Below, piece by piece: positions 8,814 through 18,669 of a stretch of DNA of 64,000 nt. The position numbers and the translations under genes were made by a program. A model generated the notes under the pieces. It had not been told where the DNA came from, did no database searches, and saw nothing but the letters and a program-made list of their open reading frames with translations. The DNA comes from DATFDN01 sp963818725 (GTDB taxonomy: Bacteria > Pseudomonadota > Alphaproteobacteria > Acetobacterales > Acetobacteraceae): positions 310,001 through 374,000 of the forward strand of contig CAWFTU010000001.1 of NCBI GenBank assembly GCA_963818725.1. The letters run 5' to 3'. Each line of letters starts with the position of its first letter. Position 1 is the first letter of the stretch.

Positions 8814-9621
8814 TGTAGGTGGTTCCCGGATAGGTGGAGGCTGGCGGGGTCGTGGACGGCTCCCGCCCCGCCGTCGGGGACTGAACCGGCGGCGACTGGA
8901 CTTGCGGCTGGAACTGCGTGGGCCGCCCTCCCGACGTGCTGGACTCGGTCGGGGCGTTGGTGGCGTAAGAAGCGGGCTGCGACGCGCGATAGGAGGGCTC
9001 GGGCGTGCGATGGGAGGTTTGGGACGCGCGATAGCCGGATGGCTGCTCCATGGCGATCCGGGCCATTCGTGCCAGGGCGAAGCCCGCCGCGACCGAGGCG
9101 CCCGCGAACAGCGCCGGCTGGCGATGCGCCAATCCCCGGATCCGCTGCATGAGCCCGTTCAAGTCGTTGGTGCGGATCATTTCGGCAAACGCGCCGAGTT
9201 CGTCCGCGCTGGCGCCCACGACATCGGACAGCCAGCGCTGGTCGGCGTCGCGCAAGGTGTCGGCGGCCTTGTGGGCCTGCTCGGCGGCCGTCTCGATGGC
9301 GCCGGCGGCCTGGTCCTTGCGGCCGCCCACCGCCTCGCCAAAACGCTCCTGCACCGTGGAGGCGAGGTCGGACGCGGTGTCGCGCGCCTGCTGCAACACG
9401 TCGCTGGCCCGGCCCTGGGCCGCGTCCGCCACCTTTCCCGCGCGGTTCTGCGCCTCCTGCGCGAGGCCAGAAGCCTGGTCGCCCGCCCTGCGGGCCACAT
9501 CGGCTGTTCGGTCTTGCGCTTGGCGGGCGAGGTCGGCGCCGCGTTGCTGGGCCGCGCGGCCCGCCTGCTCGGCTTGGGACGACGTGGGTCCGGGTGGCGT
9601 CGACGGCTTGGGTTCATCCAT
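8806..9621 (-). CDS. Amphipathic-repeat (LEA-like) membrane protein
   Basis: A 271-residue protein. Residues about 15-110 are a run of helix-forming repeats rich in Ala, Gln, Asp and Arg (for example GADLARQAQDRTADVARRAG), resembling apolipoprotein or late-embryogenesis-abundant type 11-mers. A domain containing MQRIRGLAHRQPALFAGAS and a hydrophobic span follows. The last 75 residues are a disordered Ser/Pro/Gln-rich tail. It heads the three-gene operon. A role in envelope or desiccation stress is inferred from composition and neighbours only. Confidence 0.75.
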   Translation of the reverse strand: MDEPKPSTPPGPTSSQAEQAGRAAQQRGADLARQAQDRTADVARRAGDQASGLAQEAQNRAGKVADAAQGRASDVLQQARDTASDLASTVQERFGEAVGGRKDQAAGAIETAAEQAHKAADTLRDADQRWLSDVVGASADELGAFAEMIRTNDLNGLMQRIRGLAHRQPALFAGASVAAGFALARMARIAMEQPSGYRASQTSHRTPEPSYRASQPASYATNAPTESSTSGGRPTQFQPQVQSPPVQSPTAGREPSTTPPASTYPGTTYNG

Positions 9622-9655
9622 CGTCTCGAACTCCTGGGCTGGCTTCTATTATCCC

Positions 9656-9680
9656 GGAACGAGCGAAGTGCCGGGCGGTT
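9656..9680 (+). promoter_or_regulatory. Possible EcfG-type stress promoter
   Basis: GGAAC at 9656-9660 is followed after 16 bases by GGTT, one mismatch from the CGTT element of alphaproteobacterial general-stress (EcfG) promoters. It points at the YihY gene starting at 9753. This is a pattern match only. Confidence 0.3.
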
Positions 9681-9752
9681 TCGCTCACACAACAGCGCGA
9701 AACCAAATCAACCGGTCTCCGTTAGGCCGATGGCGGAGAACGCGGGGGCAGC

Positions 9753-10757
9753 GTGGCAGTTGATCATACATCTGATAACGACGCCAGGCGAGGCCGGGAA
9801 GCCGGCGACCCGCGCGGGATTCCAGCCGCCGGGTGGAAGGACGTGCTCTGGCGCACCTATAACGGCATCAATGAAAAGAACCTGTTCCTGGTCGCGGGCG
9901 GGGTCACGTACTACGTGCTGCTGGCGCTGTTCCCGGCCCTGCTCGCGCTGGTCTTCATCTACGGTCTGAAATTCAACCCCGCGCAGGTCGAGAAGCAGAT
10001 CAACGCCATGTCTGGCATGCTTCCGCAAGCCGCTCAGCAACTGATCGCGACCGAACTGCACCAGATCGTCAGCTCGTCCAGCGGCGCGCTCAGCATCGGC
10101 GCGGTGATCTCGGTGCTGTTCGCGCTCTGGAGCGCCTCGCGCGGCATGAGCGGGATGATGTCCGGGCTTGATATCGCGTATGGCGAGACGGAGACGCGCA
10201 GCTTCATACGCTTCAACCTGATCGCGTTGGGCCTGACCCTCGGCATGCTTGTTGGTGGAGTGATCACCATCGCGCTGGTCGCGGTCCTGCCCGCGGCGAT
10301 CGCGGTGATACAGAGCGTCGGTGGTGGCGGGTCAATCGGCGGCGTCATCAAATGGGTGGTGCTGATCGCTGAATGGCCGCTTCTGCTGATCTTCATCATG
10401 TTCTTGCTGGCCCTGCTCTACCGCTACGCTCCAGACCGGCGCGCGCCGCAGTGGCGCTGGGCCAGCCCCGGCGCGATCGTGGGCGGCGTGCTCTGGATCG
10501 CCGGCTCCATTCTGTTCAGCGTCTATGTCGGGAATTTTGCTAACTACAACGCGACCTATGGCTCGCTCGGGGCCGTGGTGGTGCTGCTGACCTGGCTTTA
10601 CCTCTCAGCCTTCGTCGTGCTGCTGGGCGCGGAAATCAACGCGGAGATCGAGCGGCAAACCAAGCAGGACACCACCGTGGACGGTGATAGACCCATGGGC
10701 CAGCGCGATGCCTTTGCCGCCGACACGGTCGGGCCGAGTTACGACAAACGCTCGTAA
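9753..10757 (+). CDS. YihY/UPF0761 family inner-membrane protein
   Basis: A 334-residue polytopic membrane protein of the YihY/BrkB family, formerly mislabelled ribonuclease BN. It starts at GTG. Family marks are WRTYNGINEKNLFLVAGGVTYYVLLALFPAL near the N-terminus, the SRGMSGMMSGLDIAYGE loop, APDRRAPQWRWASPGA and a final membrane span SAFVVLLGAEINAEIERQ. Six spans are apparent. The function of the family is not settled. It is divergent from the amphipathic-repeat operon. Confidence 0.9.
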   Translation: MAVDHTSDNDARRGREAGDPRGIPAAGWKDVLWRTYNGINEKNLFLVAGGVTYYVLLALFPALLALVFIYGLKFNPAQVEKQINAMSGMLPQAAQQLIATELHQIVSSSSGALSIGAVISVLFALWSASRGMSGMMSGLDIAYGETETRSFIRFNLIALGLTLGMLVGGVITIALVAVLPAAIAVIQSVGGGGSIGGVIKWVVLIAEWPLLLIFIMFLLALLYRYAPDRRAPQWRWASPGAIVGGVLWIAGSILFSVYVGNFANYNATYGSLGAVVVLLTWLYLSAFVVLLGAEINAEIERQTKQDTTVDGDRPMGQRDAFAADTVGPSYDKRS

Positions 10758-10866
10758 ATTGGGATCTTCTCCGGCGTTGGTGATATCGAACAGCGTCCGG
10801 TCCGGCGCGCGCCATTGAAACGATTGGATCGCGAAGCATGTTCAGAGCGGCTTTGAAGGTCGCTTT

Positions 10867-11942
10867 ATGAAACCCGTGTTCACTCAGGATATCGACCGTG
10901 CCACGCACCTGACCCGCCAGGGCCGACTAGGCGAGGCAGTCGCCCTCCTTAGCCGCGTGCTGCGCGGGAAAACGCCGAGCGGGGCGAGCGACTTCGTCCG
11001 GGGCGAGGGGCCTGGACGCGCACAGGCCCAGAGGGCGCGCGGGTTCCGGGAGCGCGGGCGTGATCCGTGGCCCGCTCCGGGGACAGGTGGGAAGGCGCAA
11101 TTCCTGGAGGCCAGCTTCGCGGACGCGGCGGGAACCCGCCCCTACAAGCTGTATGTGCCAAGCGGCTATCGCGGCCAGCCGGCGCCGCTGATCGTGATGC
11201 TGCACGGCTGTTCCCAGTCGCCGGACGACTTCGCGGCCGGCACGGGGATGAACGCAGCCGCCGAGGACCGCACGTGCCTCGTGGCCTATCCAGGGCAGAC
11301 CGCCGCCGCCAACTCATCCCGGTGCTGGAACTGGTTCAATGCCGGGGACCAGCAGCGCGGCCACGGCGAGCCGTCGTTGATCGCGGGCATCACCAAGCGG
11401 GTGATGGCGGACTATGCGATCGATCCGCGACGCGTCTTCGTGGCCGGGCTATCGGCCGGGGGAGCCGCGGCGGCGATCATGGGGGCGCGATATCCGGACC
11501 TGTATGCCGCGGTCGGCGTTCATTCGGGTCTCGCCTGCGGGGCAGCGAGCGACTTGCCCACCGCGTTCGCTACCATGCGGGAGGGAGCGAACCAGAACGC
11601 CCGCACCTCCGGGGCGCTCATTCCAGCCATCGTGTTCCATGGCGAGCAGGACAGCACGGTGCATCCAAGCAACGCGGACACCGTCATCGCCCAGGCGATC
11701 GGAGCCGCCCACTTGGAAAAGCGCGTCCTATCAGGGCGGGTTCCGGGGGGCACGCCTATCGCCGCACCCTCTACATTGATGCGAGAGGCGCAACGGTGGT
11801 CGAGCAGTGGTCGATCATCGGTGGCGGCCACGCCTGGTCGGGAGGCAGACCCGCCGGTTCCTATGCCGACCCGCGCGGGCCAAACGCCAGTCGCGAGATG
11901 CTGCGTTTCTTCCTGGAACATCCACGCGGCGGGCTTTCCTAG
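10867..11942 (+). CDS. PHB depolymerase-like esterase, frameshifted
   Basis: The first part (to about 11,750) encodes an esterase of the PHB-depolymerase/feruloyl-esterase type, with the oxyanion segment MLHGCSQSPDDFA, nucleophile Ser196 in GLSAGG and the catalytic Asp region HGEQDSTVH. The frame then jumps by -1: the true C-terminus, containing GGGHAWSGG with the probable catalytic His, continues in the other frame to 11,942. The break is at a run of six G (11,745-11,750); one more G would restore the frame. The context GGGGGGC also fits a -1 slippery heptamer in the zero frame, so programmed slippage cannot be excluded, but a lost base is likelier. No signal peptide is present, in keeping with cytosolic members of this family. 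Confidence 0.8.
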
Positions 11943-12131
11943 CCGGTATCAATGATTGAATGGCGCACGGCGCGCACGGCATTCGAGACACGTCGCTTCA
12001 CGAAAGCGTCAGTTCGGCGGCTCTATTTTTCTTGTGCAGTGCAGCATATATCAGCGGCGCTGAGTACCCAGCGGGTCAATGGAAGCCGCCGCCAGAATGG
12101 CGCGGCACAGACGGAAAAAAGGGTATACTTT

Positions 12132-12923
12132 ATGGCATATGAATCGAACTCGGCTTCCTTCGCGGGAAGGTCGGAGAGTCCTGCCCGGACGTCGATGGGC
12201 GCGCCGATCTTCGACTGGATGCTGCTTATGCAGCGCCAGCTCCTAAACTTTCAGCAGCAGGCGCTGAGCATGTACGGGCTGGGCGGCCCGGTTGGCCGAT
12301 CCAATGGCCGCGCGTCCGCGGCTGCGCAGAAGGCGCGCGACGTCGAGGTGATCCCCCTTGGCCGGGAGACGCTGAACATCGGCACACGGGTCGTCAACCA
12401 GGGAACGACGCGGGTCCGCCGCTTTGTGGTCGAGATGCCAGTTGAGGAAAGCGTGCCGCTGCGCCAGGAGCACGTCATCGTCGAGCGCCGCCGGCCGATC
12501 GCGGTGAGCAGCACCGGCGACACGCTGACCGACAAAACGATCGAAATGTCGGACACCGTGGAAGTGCCAGTGGTGTGGACCAGTGTTGAACTCGCCGAGG
12601 AGGTGGTGGTTCGGCGCGAGGTCAAGGAGCGGGTCGAAGCGGTGCGGGGTACGGTGCGCCACGACGAGGTCGAGATCCAAGAGGTCGGTCCCGCGCCACG
12701 CGAGACGGTGGACCTGCGTACTGACGCGGGCACGACGGCCAAGCAGGGCCTCGCCAAGCTCGATGCCGCGTCGCCGGACAAGGCGCAGCCTGTGAGGGCA
12801 ATCGAGTCGAAGCCTGCGATGTCTGGTCAAGATCAGAAGGGCAGCCACGAGCAGAAGCCGGCTCAGGACACGAAGGCTGCATCCGGGGCAAGCCACGAGC
12901 CAGCCCGTCCCGCGAAGCTCTGA
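12132..12923 (+). CDS. DUF2382 (YsnF/AvaK) domain protein
   Basis: A 263-residue protein starting at MAYESNSASF; the longer upstream frame lacks family character. The centre (about residues 70-190) is a DUF2382 domain, recognisable as VIPLGRETLNIGTRVVNQGT, ESVPLRQEHVIVERR and KTIEMSDTVEVPVVW. The C-terminal 70 residues are Lys/Gln/Ala-rich and probably disordered. DUF2382 proteins are associated with stress response and are found twice more in this window (54.3-55.7 kb). The biochemical role is unknown. Confidence 0.85.
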   Translation: MAYESNSASFAGRSESPARTSMGAPIFDWMLLMQRQLLNFQQQALSMYGLGGPVGRSNGRASAAAQKARDVEVIPLGRETLNIGTRVVNQGTTRVRRFVVEMPVEESVPLRQEHVIVERRRPIAVSSTGDTLTDKTIEMSDTVEVPVVWTSVELAEEVVVRREVKERVEAVRGTVRHDEVEIQEVGPAPRETVDLRTDAGTTAKQGLAKLDAASPDKAQPVRAIESKPAMSGQDQKGSHEQKPAQDTKAASGASHEPARPAKL

Positions 12924-12942
12924 GCGCAACGCGATTGACAAC

Positions 12943-12966
12943 GGAAGGGGGCCTCGGCCCTCTTCC
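12943..12966 (+). terminator. Possible terminator hairpin
   Basis: An inverted repeat with an 11-bp stem (GGAAGGGGGCC and GGCCCTCTTCC, one mismatch) and a two-base loop lies 20 bases after the DUF2382 stop. There is no T-run after it, so it is only a candidate terminator. Confidence 0.45.
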
Positions 12967-13146
12967 GACCTGCGGGCGTGAGTGGTCCAGAGACATCCCG
13001 GGCTCAAATCGACGAGATGCCGGGCCTAGTGTCAGACCCTGAGGGCGCCAAACCACGAGAGCCACACCACTTGGCGAGTCGCATCAGCTTCTCGCTTCTC
13101 GCTTGCATAGGCTTAGGCTGACGAGAACCGCCGGGTGTGACTGGAG

Positions 13147-14203
13147 ATGGACCGTCAAACGCCAGATCAGGCCAGTCGCGCACGCGCCGGTACGGCCCAG
13201 CCCGTCCGGCGCGCCCTGCTGTCAGAGGTGACTGCGTATCAAGCGCCGCTTCCCGCTTCGGCGGCGTGCCAATTGGCGATCACGGTCATGGCCTGGATCG
13301 CCGTACTGGTGATGATGTATGCCGCGCTGCGCTTCTCGGTCTTAGCGGCATGGGGGCTGGCGCCCGTCGCTGGCGGGCTGCTGGTCCGCATCTTCATCAT
13401 CCAGCACGATTGCGGCCATGGCAGCTACGTGAGGTCGCGACGGGTCAACGACGCGATCGGCTGGATGTGCAGCCTGGCGACTTTGACCCCGTACGGGAAC
13501 TGGCGCGTGCAACACGCCCACCATCATGCGGCGTGGAACAACCTCGACCGGCGCGGCGGGCGGTTCGACATCTACTCGAGCTGTCTCACCGTCGCGGAGT
13601 ATCGCGCGCTGCCGCCGCTCAGGCGCCTCGCGCACCGCGTGATGCTGCATCCGCTCGTCGCCCAGGTGGCGCTGCCGCCAGTCCTAGTGTTCGTGCTCTA
13701 TCGGTTTCCGTTCAACACACCCTCGTGCAGCAACCGCGAGCGTGCCAGCGTGCATCGGACGACCCTGGCGCTCGCCGTCCTCTACACCAGCCTCGCCCTG
13801 CTTCTTGGCGCGCGGGCCGTGTTCCTGGTGCAGGTGCCGGTGGTCGTGGTCGCCTCCATAGTCGGGGTGTGGCTGTTCGCAGTTCAGCACAGGTTCGAAG
13901 TCGGCGCTGTGGGCGCGGGATGCGGCGTGGGATCCGGTCACGGCCGGGCTGCACGGCAGTTCGTATCTGCGTTTGCCTGGCTGGCTGCACTGGTTCACCG
14001 GCAACATCGCGTTGCATCATCTGCACCACCTGGCCCCGCGCATCCCGAACTATCGCCTGCGGGCATGCCAGCGGGCTTGCGCGGCGCTGGCGGGCAGCGA
14101 GGCACGGGCGTTGTCGGTCGGGGAGGCGCTGCGGGCTGGGCGCTACGCGCTGTGGGACGAGAGCCTGGGACGCATGGTCCGGTTCGCGGATCTGGATCGG
14201 TGA
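13147..14203 (+). CDS. Fatty acid desaturase, frameshifted
   Basis: A membrane di-iron desaturase in two frames. The first frame carries His box 1 (HDCGHGS) and His box 2 (QHAHHH); then one extra base at about 13,900 shifts the frame. The second frame gives SALWARDAAWDPVTAGLHG and the third box HHLHH, followed by PRIPNYRL, to the stop at 14,203. Removing one G gives a continuous protein of about 351 residues with all three boxes correctly spaced. The family inserts double bonds into fatty acyl chains in the inner membrane. An IS630 element lies 19 bases beyond the stop. The indel may be a sequencing error. Confidence 0.82.
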
Positions 14204-14222
14204 TTGGGTTCGGGGGCTGATA

Positions 14223-15375
14223 CTAAATCCGGGTGATAGGTTCGGCTTAGAGTGGCGGCTGCGCGGAGCGGGCCTATGCCGCGGGCGGTTGAACGGGGGG
14301 ATGATGGCACGGATTGCCGAGCACCTGAGTGTGGCGGAACTGGCGGCGCGGTTCCGCGCGGCGCAAACCGTGGCCGAGGCGCGGCACACCCAGGCGATTT
14401 GGCTGCTGGCGCAGGGCCGCACGGTGGTCGAGGTGGCCGGGGTGCTGGCGCTCACGCCGCGCTGGGTGGAGGCGGTGGCGGCGCGCTACAACGCACGCGG
14501 CCCGGCGGCGCTGGGCGATGGGCGGCGGCGGAACGGGCGAGCAGCGAGCGTGCTGACCGAGGCGGTGCTGGCCGCCCTGGCCGAGCGGCTGCGTGAGCCG
14601 CCCGAGGACGGCGGGCTATGGAGTGGCCCCAAGGTGGCGGCCTGGATGGCGCGGCACCTCAAGCTGGAGCGGGTGCATCCGCAGCGCGGCTGGGAGGCGC
14701 TGAAGCGGCTCGGCTGGTCGGTGCAGACGCCGCGCCCGCGCCATCCGCGGGCCGCTGATCCGGAGGCGCGGGCGGCCTTCGCAAACAGGTTGACGTTGCC
14801 GTTGCGCAAGCACGGGCGGCGCACCCGAAACAGCCGGTCGAGGTCTGGGCGGAGGACGAGCACCGCCTCGGCCTGAAGCCGATCCGCCGCCGGGTCTGGG
14901 CCAAGGCCGGCGCACGCCCAACGGCGCTGGGTCATCACCGGTTCCAGTGGCTGCACGTCGCGGCCTTCGTGCAGCCGAGCAGCGGCGAGACGGTCTGGTA
15001 TCTCTGCACCCGCATCAACAAGCCGGCCTTCGAAACCCGGCTCGCCGCCTTCGCCCGCGAGAGCGGGGCGGGACGCCGACGCCACATCGTCCTCGTGCTG
15101 GACAACGCCGGCTGGCACGGCCCCAAGGGCTTGGCCGTGCCGGACGGGATCACGCTGGTGTTCCTGCCTCCCTACAGCCCGGAACTCCAACCCGCTGAGC
15201 GGCTCTGGCCGCTGCTCGACGAGGCGGTGGCCAACAAGCACTTCCCCACCCTGGCCGACCTCGATGCCGCCATCGCCGAACGCAGCACCCGCCTCGACCC
15301 AAGCATGATCCGTCCGCACACCAGCTTCCACTGGTGGCCAAAGCCGGTTCAGCCGAACTAATCAGCCGGATTTGG
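14223..15375 (+). mobile_element. IS630-family insertion sequence (copy 1)
   Basis: A 1,153-bp element with imperfect terminal inverted repeats of about 30 bp. The left end begins CTAAATCCGGGTGATAGG and the right end, read inward, CCAAATCCGGCTGATTAG. TA dinucleotides flank it at 14,221-14,222 and 15,376-15,377, as expected for TA-targeting IS630 elements. It lies between the desaturase stop and the end of the RND efflux operon, so it disrupts no gene. Its transposase carries a one-base indel. Confidence 0.9.
14301..15361 (+). CDS. IS630 transposase, frameshifted
   Basis: The N-terminal helix-turn-helix part (ARIAEHLSVAELAARFRAAQ... WVEAVAARYNARGPAALGDG) is in one frame up to about 14,780. 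The DDE catalytic part is in the -1 frame: VEVWAEDEHRLGLKPIRRRVW, then HIVLVLDNAGWHGPKGL and FLPPYSPELQPAERLWPLLDE. These carry the three acidic residues of the IS630/Tc1 DDE domain. One base appears missing near 14,781-14,785. Some IS630 members use two frames with frameshifting, but no strong slippery site is visible here. Confidence 0.85.
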
Positions 15376-15439
15376 TATGAGATGGTTTCGCGCCGTTTCC
15401 CCCGTCCCTCCGGCTCCCTCCCGCAAGGGAAGGGGAAAG

Positions 15440-18400
15440 TTATACCGGCACGATAATCGGCCGCCGCTTTCCCGCCAGCCGCTCCAGCGCGAGATACACG
15501 GCGGGGGTGGTATAGAGCGTCAGTACCCTGCGAGACGGCGAGCCCGCCCGCGATCGCAATTCCGAGCGGCCTGCGCAGCTCCGATCCGGTGCCGAACGAC
15601 AGGGCCAGCGGGAGCGCGCCAAGCAGCGCGGCGAGCGTCGTCATCAGGATCGGGCGGAAACGCTCGAGCGAGGCGGCGTGGATCGCCTCGCGCGGGGACA
15701 GGCCGCGCGTGCGCTCCGCCTCCAGCGCGAAGTCGACCAGCATGATGCCGTTCTTCTTGACGATGCCCATCAGCAGAACGATCGCGATCAGCCCCATGAT
15801 GTCCAAGGACTGGCCGGAGACCAGCAGCGCGAGCAGGGCGCCGAGCCCGGCGGAGGGCAGCGTCGAAAGGATGGTCAGGGGATGCAGCAGGCTTTCGTAT
15901 AGCACGCCGAGCACGATGTAGATCGCGATCAGCGCGGCGAGGATGAGCAACGGCTCGGACGCGGTCGTCGTTTGCAGCCATTTCGCGTTGCCAGCGAACT
16001 CGGTGCGCACGTCGGGCGGCATCCCGAGCGCCGCGGTGGCACTGTCCACCGCCTTCTCGGCATCGCCGAGCGCCATGCCCTCGGCCAGGTTGAAGCTGAG
16101 CGTGGCGGCGGGGAACTGGCCCTGGTGCCGCACGGCGAGCGGCGCCTCGGTGCGCTCGAACCGCGCCACAGCCGACAGCGGCACCTGGGTGCCGTTGGCA
16201 GCGCCCACATAAACGCGGTCCAGCATCACCGGCGAGGTCTGCAGTACCGGGTCGGTCTCCACGACCACCTTGTACTGGTTGCGCTGCGCATAGATCGTGG
16301 AGACCTGGCGCTGCGCGAAGGCGTTGTTCAGCGCCGCATCGATCGCCGTGGCGCTGATCCCGAGGCGCGCGGCGGCGTCGCGATCGATCACCACGTTCTC
16401 CTGTGGCCCGGCGCGGTCCTCGTCGGAGGTGACGTCGGTGATGCCCGGCGTGGCCTTCAGCTTGTCCTCCAGCGCCTGCGCCCAATGGCGCAGCTCGCCG
16501 AGATCCTGGCTGATGAGCACGAACTGGTATTGCGAGCCGCCGGTGCGCCCGCCGCCACGCAGGTCTTGCGCCGATTGCAGGAAGGTCTGGATGCCGCCGA
16601 GCCGGGCGAGCTTGGGACGCAGCCGCGCGATGACCGCCTCCGAGGAGATATGGCGCTCCGCGAGCGGCTTGAGGCTGACCAGGAGCTGGCCGCGGTTGAG
16701 CGAGCTCCAGCCGCTGGTGACGCCGACCTGCGAACCCACCGATTCCACCGCCGGATCCGAGAGCAGCACGTCCACGACGGCGCGCTGGCGCACCTCCATC
16801 GCGGGGAACGACACGTCGGGCGCCGCGATGGTGGAGCCCATCAGGATTCCAGTGTCCTGGATCGGCATGAATCCCTTGGGCACGGCGCCGTACAGCCGGA
16901 TGGTGAGTACCACGGTCGCCAGCATGACCAGCAGCATCAAGCCTTGGTGACGCAGCGACCAGCCAAGCGTGCGCGCGTAGCCGCGATGCACCGCGCCGAG
17001 CGCGCGCTCGATCCCGGCGTTGACTGACGCCCATCGCCCAGTGCCTGGCGCGGCGGGGCGGTGCATCCAACGGCCGCAGATCATTGGCGTCAGGGTGAGC
17101 GAGACCGCCGCCGAGACGAGGATCGCCATGGTCAGCGTCATCGCGAACTCATGGAACAGCCGGCCGAGGATGCCGCCCATGAAGATCAACGGGATGAACA
17201 CGGCGACGAGCGACAGGGTGATCGAGATGACGGTGAACCCGATCTGGCGCGAGCCCTCGATCGCCGCGCGCAACGGCGGCAGCCCGCGCTCTATGTGCGT
17301 GACGATGTTCTCGATCATCACGATGGCGTCGTCGACTACGAAGCCCACCGAGATGGTGAGCGCCATCAGGGAGAAGTTGTCGAGCAGATAGCCCATGAAC
17401 CACATGCCCGCCAGCGTGCCGCAGATCGACAGCGGCACCGTGACGGCGGCGGCCAGCGTCGGCACCAGGCGCCGCATGAAGAGCAGCACCACCAGCAGCA
17501 CCAGCGCGATGGTCACCAGGAGCGTGTACTGCACGTCGGCGACGCTGGCGCGGATGGTCGCGGTGCGGTCCTGGATCACGGTTAGCTTGATGTTGGCCGG
17601 AATCCAGGACATGAGCTGCGGCAGCAGCGCCTTCACCCGGTCCACCGTCTGGATGACGTTGGCGCCGGCCTCCTTGGAAATCGTGAGCAGGATCGCCGGC
17701 TGCTTGCCGTCCCAAGCGGCGAGGCGGGTGTTGGCGACGCCATCGGTGACGGTGGCGACATCGGAGAGTTGCAGCACCGCGCCGCCGCCCGCCTTCAGCA
17801 CCAGGCGCCGGTATTGATCGGCGCGCGAGATCTGGCCGTTGACGCCGATCGTCTCGGCCTGAAGTGGTCCCTGGAAGCCGCCCGTGGGCTGGGTGACGTT
17901 GGCCGCCTTCACCGCGTTGGTCACGTCCTGCGCCGACAATCCCGCTGCGGCCAGCCGCACCGGATCGAGATCGACGCGCACCGCCGGCTTCTCTGCGCCG
18001 TTGACGGTGACGTTGGACACGCCCTCGATCTGCGACAGGCGCTGGCCCAGCACCGTGTCGGCGGCGTCGAAGATGTCGCGCACTGGCAGCGTGTCCGACG
18101 ATAGCGCGATGGTCATGATCGGCGCGTCGGCCGGGTTGAACTTGCGGTAGTAGGGACGTGTCGGCAGGTCCGCCGGCAGGTCGGTCGTCGCGGCGTTGAT
18201 CGCCGCCTGCACGTCGCGCGCCGCGCCGTTGATGTCGCGGTCGAGGTCGAACTGCACCACGATCGAGGTCGCGCCGACCGAGTTGGTGGAGGTGATCTCG
18301 GTCACGTCCGCGATCTCGCCCAGCCGGCGCTCCAGCGGCGCAGCCACCGAATTCGCCATCGTCTCCGGGTCCGCGCCGGGGCGCTGGGCGATGACGACGA

Positions 18401-18533
18401 TGGTGGGGATGTCCACGCTGGGGAGCGCCGAGATCGGCAGGAAGCGGTACGCGACTAGGCCGGAGAGCAGGATGCCGATGGCGAGCAGCATGGTCGCGAC
18501 GGGGCGGGCGATGAAGGGGACGGAGATGTTCAT
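15440..18533 (-). CDS. RND multidrug efflux permease, MdtC-like, frameshifted near the end
   Basis: An inner-membrane RND pump of about 1,030 residues (HAE1/MdtBC branch) that exports drugs by proton antiport in a tripartite complex. The N-terminus MNISVPFIARPVATMLLAIG and the proton-relay helix GFVVDDAIVMIEN with its Asp pair are intact. Near 15,526-15,528 one extra base shifts the frame. The true C-terminus (VLTLYTTPAVYLALERLAG) is read in the second frame and stops at 15,440; without correction the frame runs into the IS630 element. It is the last gene of a four-gene operon: outer-membrane factor, adaptor, pump 1, pump 2. Confidence 0.9.
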
Positions 18534-18542
18534 CTCGCCGAA

Positions 18543-18660
18543 CCCTCACCCGCCATGCTGTCGCATGGCGACCTCTCCCGCAGGCGGGAGAGGTGGAAAT
18601 GTCCTTCACCTCTCCCGCGCCGGCGGGAGAGGTCGGCGAGCGAAGCGAGCCGGGTGAGGG
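18543..18660. repeat. Palindromic repeat between the two RND genes
   Basis: Outer arms CCCTCACCCG (18,543-18,552) and CGGGTGAGGG (18,651-18,660) are perfect inverted repeats. Inside are two hairpins built on ACCTCTCCCGC/GCGGGAGAGGT. The element fills nearly all of the 136-bp gap between two genes of one operon, and a related element occurs at 56,565-56,661. It looks like a REP/BIME-type dispersed repeat and could tune mRNA stability between the two pump genes. Confidence 0.75.
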
Positions 18661-18669
18661 CGCACCACA

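Noticed and set aside
12121..12135. TATACT before the DUF2382 gene as a -10 box
   Set aside because: It is only a few bases from the ATG, so the transcript would start inside the gene.
14781..14790. Programmed -1 frameshift in IS630 copy 1
   Set aside because: The two-frame layout is seen in some IS elements, but the local sequence is not a good slippery heptamer and similar one-base breaks are common in this window.
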